A stretch of DNA of 64,000 nucleotides from Capra hircus. Taxonomy: Eukaryota > Chordata > Mammalia > Artiodactyla > Bovidae. Below the pieces are notes generated by a model. The model saw only the letters and a list, made by a program, of their open reading frames with translations, was not told the origin of the DNA and made no database searches. The stretch is taken from NCBI RefSeq assembly GCF_001704415.2, contig NC_030824.1, positions 32,917,022-32,981,021 of the forward strand. The letters run 5' to 3'. Shown one piece after another: positions 12,706 to 22,442 of this stretch. How positions within the stretch are numbered: the stretch's first letter is position 1; each line of letters opens with the position of its first letter. The position numbers were made by a program, and so were the translations under genes.

Positions 12706-13571
12706 ATTACCTCTGTAGAATAAAAAGATGTTTAAATAATTTGTAAATAACCCAAACATTTTCAGTAACATTTGCTTGGAAATATCTTATTGACTGTCAG
12801 GATATATTATTTACCATATTTCAAAATATTTGTGTATACATGCAAGACATTGGCAGTGTCTCTATAGCAAGGATGAATTAATGACTTTTTGTTTAAGTCT
12901 TTTTGTTTGCTTGGGTTTTATTATTCCTAAAAACTGCCTAATAGGAGATAGACATTCCATGCAGTTGATCCAATTAATACAATAGCAAAGTGACTACAAC
13001 AGCCAGTGGTTTTTTGAATTTTCTTTCTTTGCAGAGAATTGAATTTAATAAACAAATTAGATTAACTTTACCATAGTATTATCAGATGTTCAACTCTCAG
13101 TTATTATTTTAGCTCTTTCTTTCATCTCCTTACCAATCATAATTTATAAAACAGTAGATTTGCTAAAATCATTTTGGCACTAGAATTTGGCAACAGAAGT
13201 AACTTTAGTGTAATTGGGTTTCCTTTATAGATCTTATATAATTTTTTAAAGTTAGTTGTCATATTCATTACTCTATTTTAAAGAAGAAAAAATTGAGTAA
13301 ATTATGTATGCATTCATGTGAGATAACTAAAAATAAGTTTTTCTATTTTTGTGTATTTTGATAAGTAAGATATATTTCTGTATTTTCCAAAATAAAGAAG
13401 GAATTTAAAAAATAAATTAAATAAAGTAGAAATATGTGCTATTTGTTGAACAATTGATATTGACTTCCACTAGTCTTGCCTCAGTTGAAGTTTTAGGAGC
13501 TGCTAAGATCAAGGCTTATGCTCCTCATATGAAAGATGGAATAAGGCATCTGCTCTCTCATTTCTTTCTTT

Positions 13572-13665
13572 TTCTTTTTCTTTTTTTTTTTACTTTATTT
13601 TACTTTACAATCCTGTGTTGGTTTTGCCATACATCAACAAGAATCTGCCATGGATGTACAGATCT
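13572..13665 (-). mobile_element. L1 3' terminus, reverse
   Basis: T-rich tail, then TACAATCCTGTGTTGGTTTT, GCCATACATCAACAAGAATC and ATGGATGTAC: the complement of the terminal segment of the ruminant L1. Confidence 0.8.
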
Positions 13666-13774
13666 TTAAATAAAGTCTTGTTTTGAATGTTCTTCAGGAT
13701 ATTTATTATACACCAGAAAGTTAATTGCTGGTTATAACATCTATTCCCTTATAGTTAACATGCTGTCTTAAATT

Positions 13775-13984
13775 TAGAGTGCATGCACACTTAGTCATGT
13801 CCAATTCTTTGCGACCCCATGAACTGAAGGTTCCTGTGTCCCTGGGACTTTCCCAGCAAGGATACTTGTGTGGGTAGCAATTTCCTCCTTAAAGAGATCA
13901 TCCTGACCCAGGGAGAGAACCTGCATCATCTGTATCTCCTGCACTGACAGGTGGATTCTTTAACACTGTGTCACCTGAAAATCC
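13775..13984 (-). mobile_element. Bov-tA SINE, reverse
   Basis: Diverged reverse Bov-tA: CTTAGTCATGTCCAATTCTT, GCGACCCCATGAACTG, then the tRNA-like part (GGTGGATTCTTTAACACTG) and a TCACCTGAAAATCCC end. Confidence 0.88.
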
Positions 13985-13989
13985 CAAAT

Positions 13990-15235
13990 TTCCTATCTCA
14001 GGCAATTCTTTGGCTGTATTAAGAGTGGTTTTTTGGCTCTAATCATTATCTCGGAGCCACTGCTGAATTCTTGAGCTCCTAGCACAGGTGTTTGAATGAG
14101 TAGACTTAGTTTCCATGCAAAAGACTTGTGAATTTAATGATAGTTTTATGATAATTTAATAATTGATTTTTGCCTTTGCTTTCTTGTCTATCTACCATCT
14201 ACCTAACTATCTATTGATTTACCTGCATTATTCCCAGAAGACTTGTTTCCTGAGAATTTAATGACAATATTAATAGAGAATCCTCTGGAAGAGTACCAAG
14301 AAAAACTATGTGATATGAAAGCAAGTTTCCTTGTGGACATTTTAATGGACAGCAGAAAATGTATAAGGTACATTATTATAAACTAGATACAGCAGAATAC
14401 CATTGGACTTAGAGATTTTTATAAATTGTTATACATTAGGAGGTAGCTTGTGTTTTGGGGAAAAGTAGCTCTAAGGAAAGTTATTTTTCCATCTGCCCTG
14501 TGTTTCTTTACTCTCCTTCAGAGAGAAAAATGCATTTATTTGAACAAGTTAACCTAAGAACATTAATTGGGTTACCTTACTAAGTGACAGATTTATCAAG
14601 GAATGTAAAAACAAGTCTGCACTGTATGAAGGCAAAAACACTTATTTATCTTTTCCCTGGAACTGGTTGAGATGTAAACTTTGATGCATTTTTATCTATA
14701 TATGAATATTAATTGGAACACAGATGCCAAGAAAGAGTCTTCAGTAAAAAAAAAAAAAAAAAATGTCTTACTGACATGCAGATATATGATCAAATACTAT
14801 TTTTGTTCCACTCCCTCATTATATTTCCATTTTCTCTCAGCAAATAGTTTTAACGAGATTTATTCAATGATCAGTAATTTCCAGACTAAAAAGACATCAA
14901 AAATACAATCTTGCTGTCAACTTCAAAGGAATACTATGCTTATAATAATCATAAAAATGTGTCATTATTCAAAGATGCTCTGTTTTCTTTGAGAACTACT
15001 TTATCTCATTAAACTTACTTAAATTTAAAATGAGTAGGACAGGAAAAACTAGGTGGTGTCATCTTCTTAACAGAGAGTGTAACAAAGTACAATAATCAAT
15101 TATTAAAACCAGGGAAACCAAGCATCAAGCTGAAAGTATCAGATTTTCCATTTTGTACACGTGCTAAATGCAGGTAATTATTCTTAAATGACTAACTCTA
15201 TGTTCTTTAAGCAGTAAATAAAGTATGAAGCATAC
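13990..15235. other. No gene; short poly(A) tract
   Basis: A homopolymeric A run sits at about 14747-14762 without a recognisable retroposed body. The frame at 14681-14992 spans that run and shows no domain. Confidence 0.5.
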
Positions 15236-15244
15236 ATTGAATAT

Positions 15245-15457
15245 GGGATTCCCAGGTGGCTCAGTGGTTAAAAAAAATCTGCCTGCCAATGCAGGAGAGG
15301 TGGGATCGATCCCTGGGTCCGGAAGATCCTCTGTAGGAGGAAATGGCAACCCACGCCAGTATTCTTGCTTAAAGAATTCCATAGACAGAAGAGCCTGGTG
15401 GGCTGCGGTCCATGGGGTCACAAAGAGTTAGACACGACTGAGCACGCAGGCACATAA
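15245..15457 (+). mobile_element. Bov-tA SINE with target duplication
   Basis: Complete Bov-tA from GGGATTCCCAGGTGGCTCAG to GACACGACTGAGCACGCAGG. A 9-bp flanking repeat ATTGAATAT (15236-15244 and 15458-15466) is the target duplication. Confidence 0.95.
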
Positions 15458-15550
15458 ATTGAATATAGATCTTCATAAAAAATACGAGCTATTTATAGAA
15501 TGATTTACCAGACTTTAATCCAAATTTTTTGAACAACTTTCATTCTTAGA

Positions 15551-15725
15551 AATGTGAAGAGAGGGATTGTACAGGGAGGGATGTGGGAGGGGGGTTCAGA
15601 ATGGGGAACACGTGTATACCTGTGGCAGATTCATGTCGATGTACGGCAAAACCAATAAATATTGTAAAGTAATTAACCTGCAATTAAAATAAATAAATTT
15701 ATATTAAAAAATTTAAAAAAAGAAA
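15551..15725 (+). mobile_element. L1 3' terminus
   Basis: GGGATGTGGGAGGGGGGTTC, then GAACACGTGTATACCTGTGG and GGCAAAACCAATAAATATTG, followed by an A-rich tail: the end of a young ruminant L1. Confidence 0.85.
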
Positions 15726-15801
15726 TGTGAATATGCTTATATTAATTATCAAATAATACCATTAGAAAAATGAAGTAAACACTTTAAAGTTCTGAGTGCA
15801 T

Positions 15802-16003
15802 TCGCTGTTTAGTTGTTAAGTCACGTCCTCATGAACAGTTGCCCACTAGGCTCATCTGTCCATGATATTTCCCAGATTCCCCAGACAACAATACTGGAGT
15901 GGTTTGCCTTTTCTTTCTCCTGTGTATCTTTCTGACCCAGGGATCCAACCTGCATCTCCTGCATTGGCTGGTGGATTCTTTACTGTTAAGCCACAGGGAA
16001 GCC
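15802..16003 (-). mobile_element. Bov-tA SINE, reverse
   Basis: Reverse Bov-tA ending in GCCACAGGGAAGCC. Diverged 12-bp flanks TTCTGAGTGCAT (15790-15801) and TTCTGAATGTAT (16004-16015) look like its aged target duplication. Confidence 0.9.
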
Positions 16004-16056
16004 TTCTGAATGTATAGACTCGATTTTTTTTTTTTTTTTTTTCTGTTTTTGCTTTC

Positions 16057-16060
16057 ATAC
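16057..16060. repeat. ERV target-site duplication, left
   Basis: ATAC directly before the TG of the 5' LTR, repeated at 22356-22359. Four base pairs is the size made by gammaretroviral-type integrases. Confidence 0.9.
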
Positions 16061-16325
16061 TGGGAGAGTCATTTCCTGGGCAGGTTGATAAGAAGTCTAG
16101 GGGTCCCCAAGGAGAGAGGGGTCTGGAATTCTCAAGGAGGAAGAAAGGACAAACTTTTTCCCTTCTCTACATTCCTCAGGATTATATAACAACAATGTAT
16201 TATGCCTAAGGACAGCCTCTGGATTAAACCTTCTGGCTAATTCTGTTATCTTAAAATGTAAACTATGGGAGTAGGTCTGGTGAGGTCTTTACAACCTCCA
16301 GACATTCTTTGGATTCATTGGAGAG

Positions 16326-16332
16326 TATATAA
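16326..16332 (+). promoter_or_regulatory. 5' LTR TATA box
   Basis: TATATAA about 28 bp upstream of the inferred transcription start near GCGGGTGCTC. The equivalent in the 3' LTR is 22144-22150. Present activity is unknown. Confidence 0.75.
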
Positions 16333-16419
16333 CTTCATTGCTAATACTAACAAGCGGGTGCTCTTTCTGCCCCTTTCTGATGCCTATGTCAGAAGCTTTC
16401 TCTGTCTCCTTTACACTTT

Positions 16420-16425
16420 AATAAA
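16420..16425 (+). promoter_or_regulatory. 5' LTR polyadenylation signal
   Basis: AATAAA upstream of the inferred R/U5 border; the 3' LTR copy is at 22238-22243. Confidence 0.8.
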
Positions 16426-16540
16426 ACTTTATTACACAAAAGCTCTGAGCGATCAAGCCTTGTCTCTGGCCCCGGATTGAATTCTTCTCCTCCGGGGGCC
16501 AAGAATCCTGGAGTCGTGTTTCAACAACAACCTTTCATCT

Positions 16541-16558
16541 TGGGGGCTCGTCCGGGAT
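16541..16558 (+). other. Primer binding site for tRNA-Pro
   Basis: The 18-nt TGGGGGCTCGTCCGGGAT, three bases after the LTR, is the usual complement of the tRNA-Pro 3' end used by many gammaretroviruses and class I ERVs to prime minus-strand DNA. Confidence 0.95.
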
Positions 16559-17576
16559 CCTTCAGGACAAGGTAAGGATGCTTGGAGCTCTAGTTCTTTG
16601 TTCTCTTAGCAAACACGTTTTCTGCTGTGCTTAACTAACTCTACGGTGTGCTTGTGTGAATGAATGACATGCCCTGCGTGAAGCAAGTGAGGAGCCCTGC
16701 TCTGCGGTTCCACGGTGATCTCATACGGCTTATGGCAGAAACCTGTTGGGGGTTTCTACCGACCTGCCAAGGCCAAGAGACACCCACTCTTTTGGAAACC
16801 GACCAGAAATGGGCAAAGCATGTGGACCGAACTCTCCTTTCTCGGTCAAACCTTTCTCTCTCTTTGACCATTTCATAATTCCTTGGGAATTAGAAGTACT
16901 AACCAAATCTATCGGATCATAGACTTTCAAGGGACTTGTGATCTATGCTGTTACCGTGTACTGTGGCAAACTTGGATTGGTAGTCAAGAAAGCGTCTAGC
17001 CTCACTAGGAATTGGAAATTCAGAAACTAGATGGAGCTCTAGCTCCAAGAACATCTCTGAGGTTAAAGGTTACTCAGATTAGGGCTGCAATGAGTTTTTT
17101 CCTTTGGTAACGCTGGCTCTTAGTGAACCAGAGGAGGCTGTCATACTGGTGTGGTGATGCTTGAAAAGAACATCCCAGCTTTATGTTCATATCGGTCCTA
17201 TTGTGGTCAGGCATATACTCAGGGTCGTGCACAGGCACTCAGGTGACAAACGTTTCCCCCAGTGGTCTTGGCTTGGGAGGCATTCCGGAAGGTTACTCTG
17301 ATTGCACCCCGGGTGGCATCAGAGGCAAGCAAGGTTAAAGGTGAAGAGCTGGACATCAGATAGAGATGCTATCAGGTCTACCCCTGGTACATCCCCACCC
17401 CATCTAGGTGGTAGAACCGGGAGGGTCAAGATGGCACCTGCGTCGGTAAGGGACAGACTAAGTCCTACCAGGAAGGAAAAGCTTTTGGTGTAAAGTCTGT
17501 CTACACCCCCATCTAGAGCAGGGAGGGACGCCTCTGGTAGAAAAATAGCCCTGGTCGCTTTTTTTCTCTCTTACAG
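16559..17576 (+). other. ERV leader with major splice donor
   Basis: About 1 kb of untranslated leader. ACAAG|GTAAGG at 16567-16577 is a good match to a 5' splice site (cut between 16571 and 16572) and would be the donor for a spliced env message. The rest is where a packaging signal would lie in relatives; I cannot identify one. Small frames here (for example 16660-16878) show no known domain. Confidence 0.65.
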
Positions 17577-19215
17577 ATGGGAGCTAACAATTCCAGCCTC
17601 ACTCCTTTGAACTGTATCTTGAAAAACTGGGATAGATTTGATCCCCAGGGCTTAAAGAAGACACACCTGGTCTTCCTTTGTGATACTGCGTGGCAACGGT
17701 ATCCATTGGAGGACGGCGAACGGTGGCCAGTTGGAGGATCTCTTAAGTATAATACTGTTTTACAATTAGACCGGTTCTGTAAGGAACAAGGGAAGTAGGT
17801 AAAAGTGGCATATATGTTTCCCTTTTTCTCTCTGCAAAATATGCCAGACTTATGTGTTAAGGGTATAGATTTGGGCGTGAAACCTTCAGTTCTCTCCTGT
17901 CCTCTTGCTTTGCCCCCATACCCGGGGCTCCAAGCTGAGCAAACTGAAAACCAGAGAACCCCCCCCCCCCCTTTAGAATGGTTGCCTTTGTCTCAGTGGA
18001 AATCCAAACTGAGATTCAAACTGCACACACGGAGGTCCAAACAACTCCTGTCTCAGTACGACTGACCTCAGACTACTCTGGTTTCAGTAGAAACTCAGAC
18101 CATCAATGTTAGAGATGAGATGGAGGACAGGAGACAAAGAGAAAAAGAAAAACAAGTTTCTCCAGTCTATCCTTGGGACCATATGCTCAGAGCAGCCAGA
18201 GAGACTGAGGAACAGCCACACAAGCTGTTGCCTGTTTATGAAACACCCACTGGGAGAAATAATCAGTCTATGAGAGTTAATAAGCCCTTTTCTTATCAAG
18301 AAATACAAAGAATCAAGGAGGATCTGGGAGACTATTTAAAGGACCCAGAAAAATATATTAGAGTTTTTAAAGGTGTTATTCTGCTTTATGACCTTACTTG
18401 GAAAGATGTGATGTATATCTTTGGACAAACACTGACTCCCAACTCAAATACTTGAGTTTTGGGAAAAGCATTGCTTATGGAGATGAATGGCTTGGTAATG
18501 AATCAGTAGGGAAGAGGGAGGACGAGATAGCAGCCCTCCCCACTGGGAATCAGGCGGTCCCAACTATAGAACCAGACTGGGGCTACAACTCAGCTAAAGG
18601 AAGATGGGATCAGAGTCATTTTGTCAGATGTATTCTTGAAGGACTCAGGCAGGCGCGTTCTAAGCCTTTAAACTATAGCAAATTGGCAAACATAGAACAG
18701 GAGGAGAGGGAAGCTCCTGGTAAATTCCTAGATAGACTAAGGGAAGCTCTTCGCAGATTCATTGAGATTGATCCTGAAAGTGAAGAAGGAAAAGTGATCT
18801 TAAAAGATAGATTTATCACTCAGTCGGCTCCAGATATCTGCTGTAAGCTACAAAAATGGGCGTATGGACCAAATCAGTCTTTAGACACTCTGTTACAACT
18901 GGCTCAGATGGTCTATTATGGTAGGGAATATGAGGAAAAGAAAGAAAGGCAAAGACAAAGGAAAAGGCAGAAGCCTTCGCAATGGCTATGAAAAACGCTC
19001 TTAGGCAGCCGGAGAAAAATGCCCAGAGTGACCCAGGTGAAAAGGGATGGGCTTGCTATTACTGTGGAAAGGAGGGGCACCCCAAGCGGGATTGCCCTCA
19101 GGCATCTAAGCCGCCCCCAGCTCCATGTCCGGTCTGCAAAGGACCACACTGGAGGAGAGACTGCCCCCAGAGGCATAGGTCTCTGGGGTCGGACTCTCAA
19201 GACAATCAGGACTGA
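17577..19215 (+). pseudogene. gag: ERV gag (matrix, capsid, nucleocapsid), broken
   Basis: Gag polyprotein remnant, the structural precursor that assembles the virion. The start ATG is followed by Gly-2 in an MGANNSS context, a likely myristoylation site for membrane targeting. Frame one (17577-18455) carries matrix and the start of capsid but has in-frame stops at 17796-17798 (TAG) and 18063-18065 (TGA). A run of 13 C at 17959-17971 encodes a proline stretch. A frameshift near 18440 moves to a second frame (to 18991) holding most of capsid, including a major homology region at about 18691-18757 and a highly charged Glu/Arg/Lys C-terminal helix. A second shift near 18970-18985 leads to nucleocapsid (18982-19215) with two zinc knuckles, CX2CX4HX4C and a shorter CX2CX3HX4C. 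At least four lesions make it non-functional. Confidence 0.92.
19213..19215 (+). other. In-frame UGA between gag and pro
   Basis: TGA ends the nucleocapsid frame and the same frame continues directly into the protease. This is the arrangement of gammaretroviral stop-codon readthrough, where the codon is usually UAG. Whether UGA was the functional codon or a later change cannot be told from one copy. Confidence 0.7.
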
Positions 19216-19530
19216 AGGTGCCCGGGGGTCCCCACACAAGCTCCCGTCCTAATTACACCTGAGGAACCCCGGGTATTAATAATTGTGGGGGGCCAGTCCG
19301 TTGATTTCCTTTTAGATACTGGGGCAACTTACTCTGTGCTTACTGAAGCCCCTGGCCCACTTTCTTCCTGATCCACTTCTGTAATGGGACTGTCTGGATG
19401 AGCCAAAAGGTATTATTTCAGTTATTCTTTATCTTGCAGCTAGGATTCTGTGCTATTTTCACACGAGTTTCTGATCATGCCAGAATCTCCCTCACCCCTT
19501 TTGGGGAGGGATATATTGAGCAAGGTCCAT
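19216..19530 (+). pseudogene. pro: ERV protease, broken
   Basis: Aspartic protease remnant in the same frame as nucleocapsid. The active-site motif LLDTGAT lies at 19309-19326 with the catalytic Asp codon at 19315-19317, and the conserved LLGRDIL motif appears near 19498-19518. In-frame stops occur between them (first at 19369-19371, two more before 19440), so no complete enzyme can be made. The segment flows without a frame change into reverse transcriptase, as expected for a pro-pol frame. Confidence 0.88.
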
Positions 19531-20489
19531 GCCTCTGTTTTCATGAATATGGAGCCCTCACTTTCTCCCCCTCTAGTTGAACAAAATATAAATCCTAGAG
19601 TATGGGCTGATGGAAAATCTGTGGGTCGAGCACAAAATGCTATTCCTGTAGTTGTCAAACTCAAAGACCCACACTTATTTCCACACAAGAAGCAGTATCA
19701 TCTGAAACCTGAGGTTAAGGAAGGGTTAAAACTTATCATTGAAAATTTAAAGGAACAGGGACTATTAATTCCCTGTAACAGTCCTTGCAACACTATTTTG
19801 GGTATAAAGAAATCAAATGGTAAATGGAGACTAGTTCAAGATTTACGTAGAATAAATGAGGCTGTAGTTCCTTTACACCCCGTGGTGCCTAATCCTTATA
19901 CTCTATTGTCTGAAATTCCTGAACTAGCCAAATATTTCTCAGTAATTGATTTAAAAGGTGCCTTCTATTCAGTGCCTTTGGCAGAAGAAAGTCAATTTCT
20001 ATTTGCCTTTGAAGACCCTACGCAGCCAGCTTCTCAGTCATCCTGGACAGTTTTGCCCCAGGGATTTAGTGACGACTCCTGGACAGTTTTGCCCCAGGGA
20101 TTTCGTGACAGTCCTCACTTATTTGGACCAAGTTTGTCTCGGGATCTACAAAACTTTAATAGCTCTGAAGCGGTGGTGTTACAATATGTAGATGATATTT
20201 TGCTCTGTGCTGAGACAGAGGAAGCTTGTTCAGGAGCCTCAGATTTCTTAAACTTTCTGGCAGGCTGTGGTTACAAGGCATCAAGAGAAAAGGCTCTAAC
20301 TGATTGTGTCAACAATCAGTTAGATATCTGGGCCTAATCATATCAGAAGGGACTAGGGCCTTAGGCCCTGAGAGAATTAAACCTATACTAAATCATCCCC
20401 TACCTATGACTTTAAAACAATTGAGAGGATTTTTGGGAATCAAAAATTTGGATTCCGGGTTATGGAGAACTTACCCAGCCTTTATATAA
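19531..20489 (+). pseudogene. pol: ERV reverse transcriptase, broken, with a duplicated motif
   Basis: RT polymerase domain. In one open frame to 20337 it shows the N-terminal fingers (KQYHLKPE, then SNGKWRLVQDLRRIN), the first catalytic Asp in FSVIDLKGAF, the LPQGF motif, and the YVDD active site at 20185-20196. The LPQGF segment is present twice because of an in-frame 36-bp tandem duplication (20041-20076 and 20077-20112), which adds 12 residues beside the active site. After a stop at 20335-20337 the thumb region continues in another frame (20304-20489, YLGLIISEGT then LKQLRGFLGI), and from 20467 in a third frame the connection segment (LIWSPETQKAF). It cannot encode a working enzyme. Confidence 0.93.
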
Positions 20490-21262
20490 ACTTATAGCTG
20501 AAACTCAACAGGCCCAAACTGACAAACTGATTTGGTCTCCAGAAACTCAAAAGGCTTTTAAGGTTCTTCACACTGCTCTCCTGCAAGCTCCAGCTCTGAG
20601 CTTGAGGGCCTCACCAGCAACCTGTTGCTTATCTAAGCAGAGAATTAGATGTAATTTCACATGGGTGGCCCCACTGCCTAAGAGAAATTGGGGCAGCGGC
20701 TTTATTAGCACCTGAAGCTTTAAAAATAATTACTGGATGAAACCTTACTGTACTGACTTCTCATTATGTGAGTGGAATCTTAAATTCTAAGGTTAATATT
20801 TGGATGACAGACAGTAGGCTTCTTAAATATCAGTCATTGTTGTTAGAAGGATCAGTAACTAAGCTTAAAGTTTGTAGAAATTTAAATCCTGCCACTTTCC
20901 TTCCTGAGAAGGAAAATGAAACACCTGATCACGACTGTTCTCAGTTCCTAACTTTAAACTATGAATCTTGGGAAGGTCTAATGGATACCTCATTAGACAA
21001 TCCTGATATGGAAATATTTACAGATGGCAGTTCTTTTGCTTGGGATGGAAAGCGTAAAGCAGGTTATGCCATGGTGACTGCTGAACAGGTTTTGGAAGCA
21101 AAATCTTTCCCCTTCTGGATTACAACGAAGTGGGAAGTATCCTGGAGAGGACTGGAAATTGATTTTACTCATATGCCAAAAGCTAATGGACATTCTTGCT
21201 TACAAGTTTGGGTAGATACTTTCACTGGATGGATTGAGGCTTTTCTCTGTCGTAGTGAATAG
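20490..21262 (+). pseudogene. pol: ERV connection, RNase H and integrase core remnants, deleted
   Basis: The connection domain stops near 20610 and resumes in a different frame at about 20624 (AYLSREL), so a piece is missing. An in-frame TGA lies at 20738-20740. The RNase H start is present at about 21010-21100, with the first catalytic Asp in FTDGSS (codon 21023-21025). Near 21105-21120 the frame passes directly into the integrase core: the catalytic Asp of IDFTHMPK (21161-21163) and the VDTFTGW block. The rest of RNase H and the HHCC zinc domain of integrase are therefore deleted. The frame stops at 21260-21262, and the second Asp and the Glu of the integrase triad are absent. Confidence 0.85.
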
Positions 21263-21505
21263 GCTAAGGAGGTTAATAAAGATTCTCCTCATCAGTGGAA
21301 GGCTTCCCGTGGTGGACATCTCCACTTCAAGGAAAGGACTTTCTCCAAGTCTGTGAATACCTTCGACAACAATCACATGCGATGCCTCTTCTTCACCTGA
21401 CGACATCTACCAACCCTAAAATGGACTGGTGCAACACTTTGTACTTTAACTATGGATATAATGTGACTTTTAATTTTGAATCTGATTGTTTTGTTTTTAC
21501 TGTTT
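21263..21505 (+). other. ERV pol-env junction, unassigned
   Basis: After the integrase fragment comes about 240 bp of retroviral DNA with no clear protein match. It may join the start of env or its leader to the env end after a large deletion. No complete surface subunit is present. Confidence 0.45.
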
Positions 21506-21652
21506 GCTCCCTGCATCTGTAACTGTGTAACTAAATTTGTTTCTAGCCGCATGAAAGCTTTTAAGTTACAAATAGTTGCTCAAACTCCTGCTACTGCTGC
21601 ACCCTCCTCCAACTACTATTTGGGGCCCCTGGATCAGATATCCTCAATATGA
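21506..21652 (+). pseudogene. env: ERV env transmembrane subunit, C-terminal tail only
   Basis: A 48-codon open segment ending in TGA at 21650-21652 reads as a Cys-containing membrane-exit segment, a basic KFVSSR-type stretch and an acidic/proline tail, as at the cytoplasmic end of class I ERV transmembrane proteins. It lies immediately before the polypurine tract, as expected. Receptor-binding, fusion peptide and ectodomain regions are absent, so no envelope protein can be made. Assignment rests on position and short sequence character. Confidence 0.55.
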
Positions 21653-21763
21653 GGATTAGGAGAATATGTTGCCTCGCCAATTTAGGGACAATGCCCCTTC
21701 TCAGCTCGGAAGCAGTTATGGAATGAGAACGATGCCCCTTTTCCCTGGCAACATAATTCTCCT

Positions 21764-21779
21764 AAAAGAAAAGGGGGAA
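21764..21779 (+). other. ERV polypurine tract
   Basis: AAAAGAAAAGGGGGAA directly before the 3' LTR; the plus-strand primer site for reverse transcription. Confidence 0.92.
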
Positions 21780-22355
21780 TGAGAGAGTCATTTCCTAGGC
21801 AGGTTGATAAGAAGTCTAGGGGTCCCCAAGGAGAGAGGGGTCTGGAATTCTCAAGGAGGAAGAAAGGACAAACTTTTTTTCCTTCTCTACATTCCTTAGG
21901 ATTATATAACAACAATGTATTATGCCCAAGGACAGTCTCTGGATTAAACCTTCTGGCTAATTCTGTAAATTATGGGAGTAGACCTGCTGTTTACAAGGAT
22001 TATATAACAACAATGTATTCTGCCTGAGGACAGTCTCTGAATTAAACCTTCTGGCTAATTCTGTTATCTTAAAGTGTAAATTATGGGAGTAGGTCTGGTG
22101 AGGTCTTTACAACCTCCAGACATTCTTTGGATTCATTGGAGAGTATATAACTTCATTGCTAATACTAACAAGCGGGTACTCTTTCTGCCCCCTTCTGATG
22201 CCTATGTCAGAAGCTTTCTCTATCTCCTTTACACTTTAATAAAACTTTATTACACAAAAGCTCTGAGCGATCAAGCCTCATCTCTGGCCCCGGATTGAAT
22301 TCTTCTCCTCTGGAGGCCAAGAATCCTGGCGTCGTGATTCAACAACAACCTTTCA
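21780..22355 (+). repeat. ERV 3' LTR (576 bp) with U3 duplication
   Basis: Begins TGAGAGAGTC, ends AACAACCTTTCA, followed by the ATAC duplication (22356-22359). It is 99 bp longer than the 5' LTR: 98 bp come from a tandem duplication in U3 (unit one 21899-21996, unit two from 21997), plus one base in a T run. TATA box 22144-22150, AATAAA 22238-22243. Confidence 0.95.
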
Positions 22356-22442
22356 ATACTAAAAAGAATAAAATTATAATGTAATTATAAAGGTCATTCT
22401 TTCATATTTTAATGCCTGTATAATTAAAGCAGTTTTATAATT

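Larger units (their letters stand above)
16061..16537 (+). repeat. ERV 5' LTR (477 bp)
   Basis: Begins TGGGAGAGTC and ends AACAACCTTTCA. A TATA box (TATATAA) lies at 16326-16332 and a polyadenylation signal AATAAA at 16420-16425, so U3 is about 16061-16354, R about 16355-16445, and U5 the rest. The U3 has one copy of the GGATTATATAACAACAATG block that is tandemly duplicated in the 3' LTR. Confidence 0.95.
16061..22355 (+). mobile_element. Class I (gammaretrovirus-like) endogenous retrovirus, defective provirus
   Basis: A 6.3-kb provirus with both LTRs, TG...CA ends and a 4-bp target duplication ATAC. In order it holds a 5' LTR, tRNA-Pro primer site, splice donor, gag, in-frame protease, RT, RNase H, a piece of integrase, an env tail, a polypurine tract and the 3' LTR. 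The layout, gag-pro in one frame, the 4-bp duplication and the tRNA-Pro site all fit class I/gammaretrovirus-like elements. The internal part is only 5.2 kb against roughly 7-8 kb in intact relatives; the loss is in pol and env. Several stops and frameshifts exclude function. I count about 17 substitutions between the LTRs over about 476 aligned sites. Confidence 0.96.

Noticed and set aside
16660..16930. Frames in the ERV leader as an accessory or glyco-gag gene
   Set aside because: They have no recognised domain, are short, exist on both strands, and are not in frame-continuous contact with gag.
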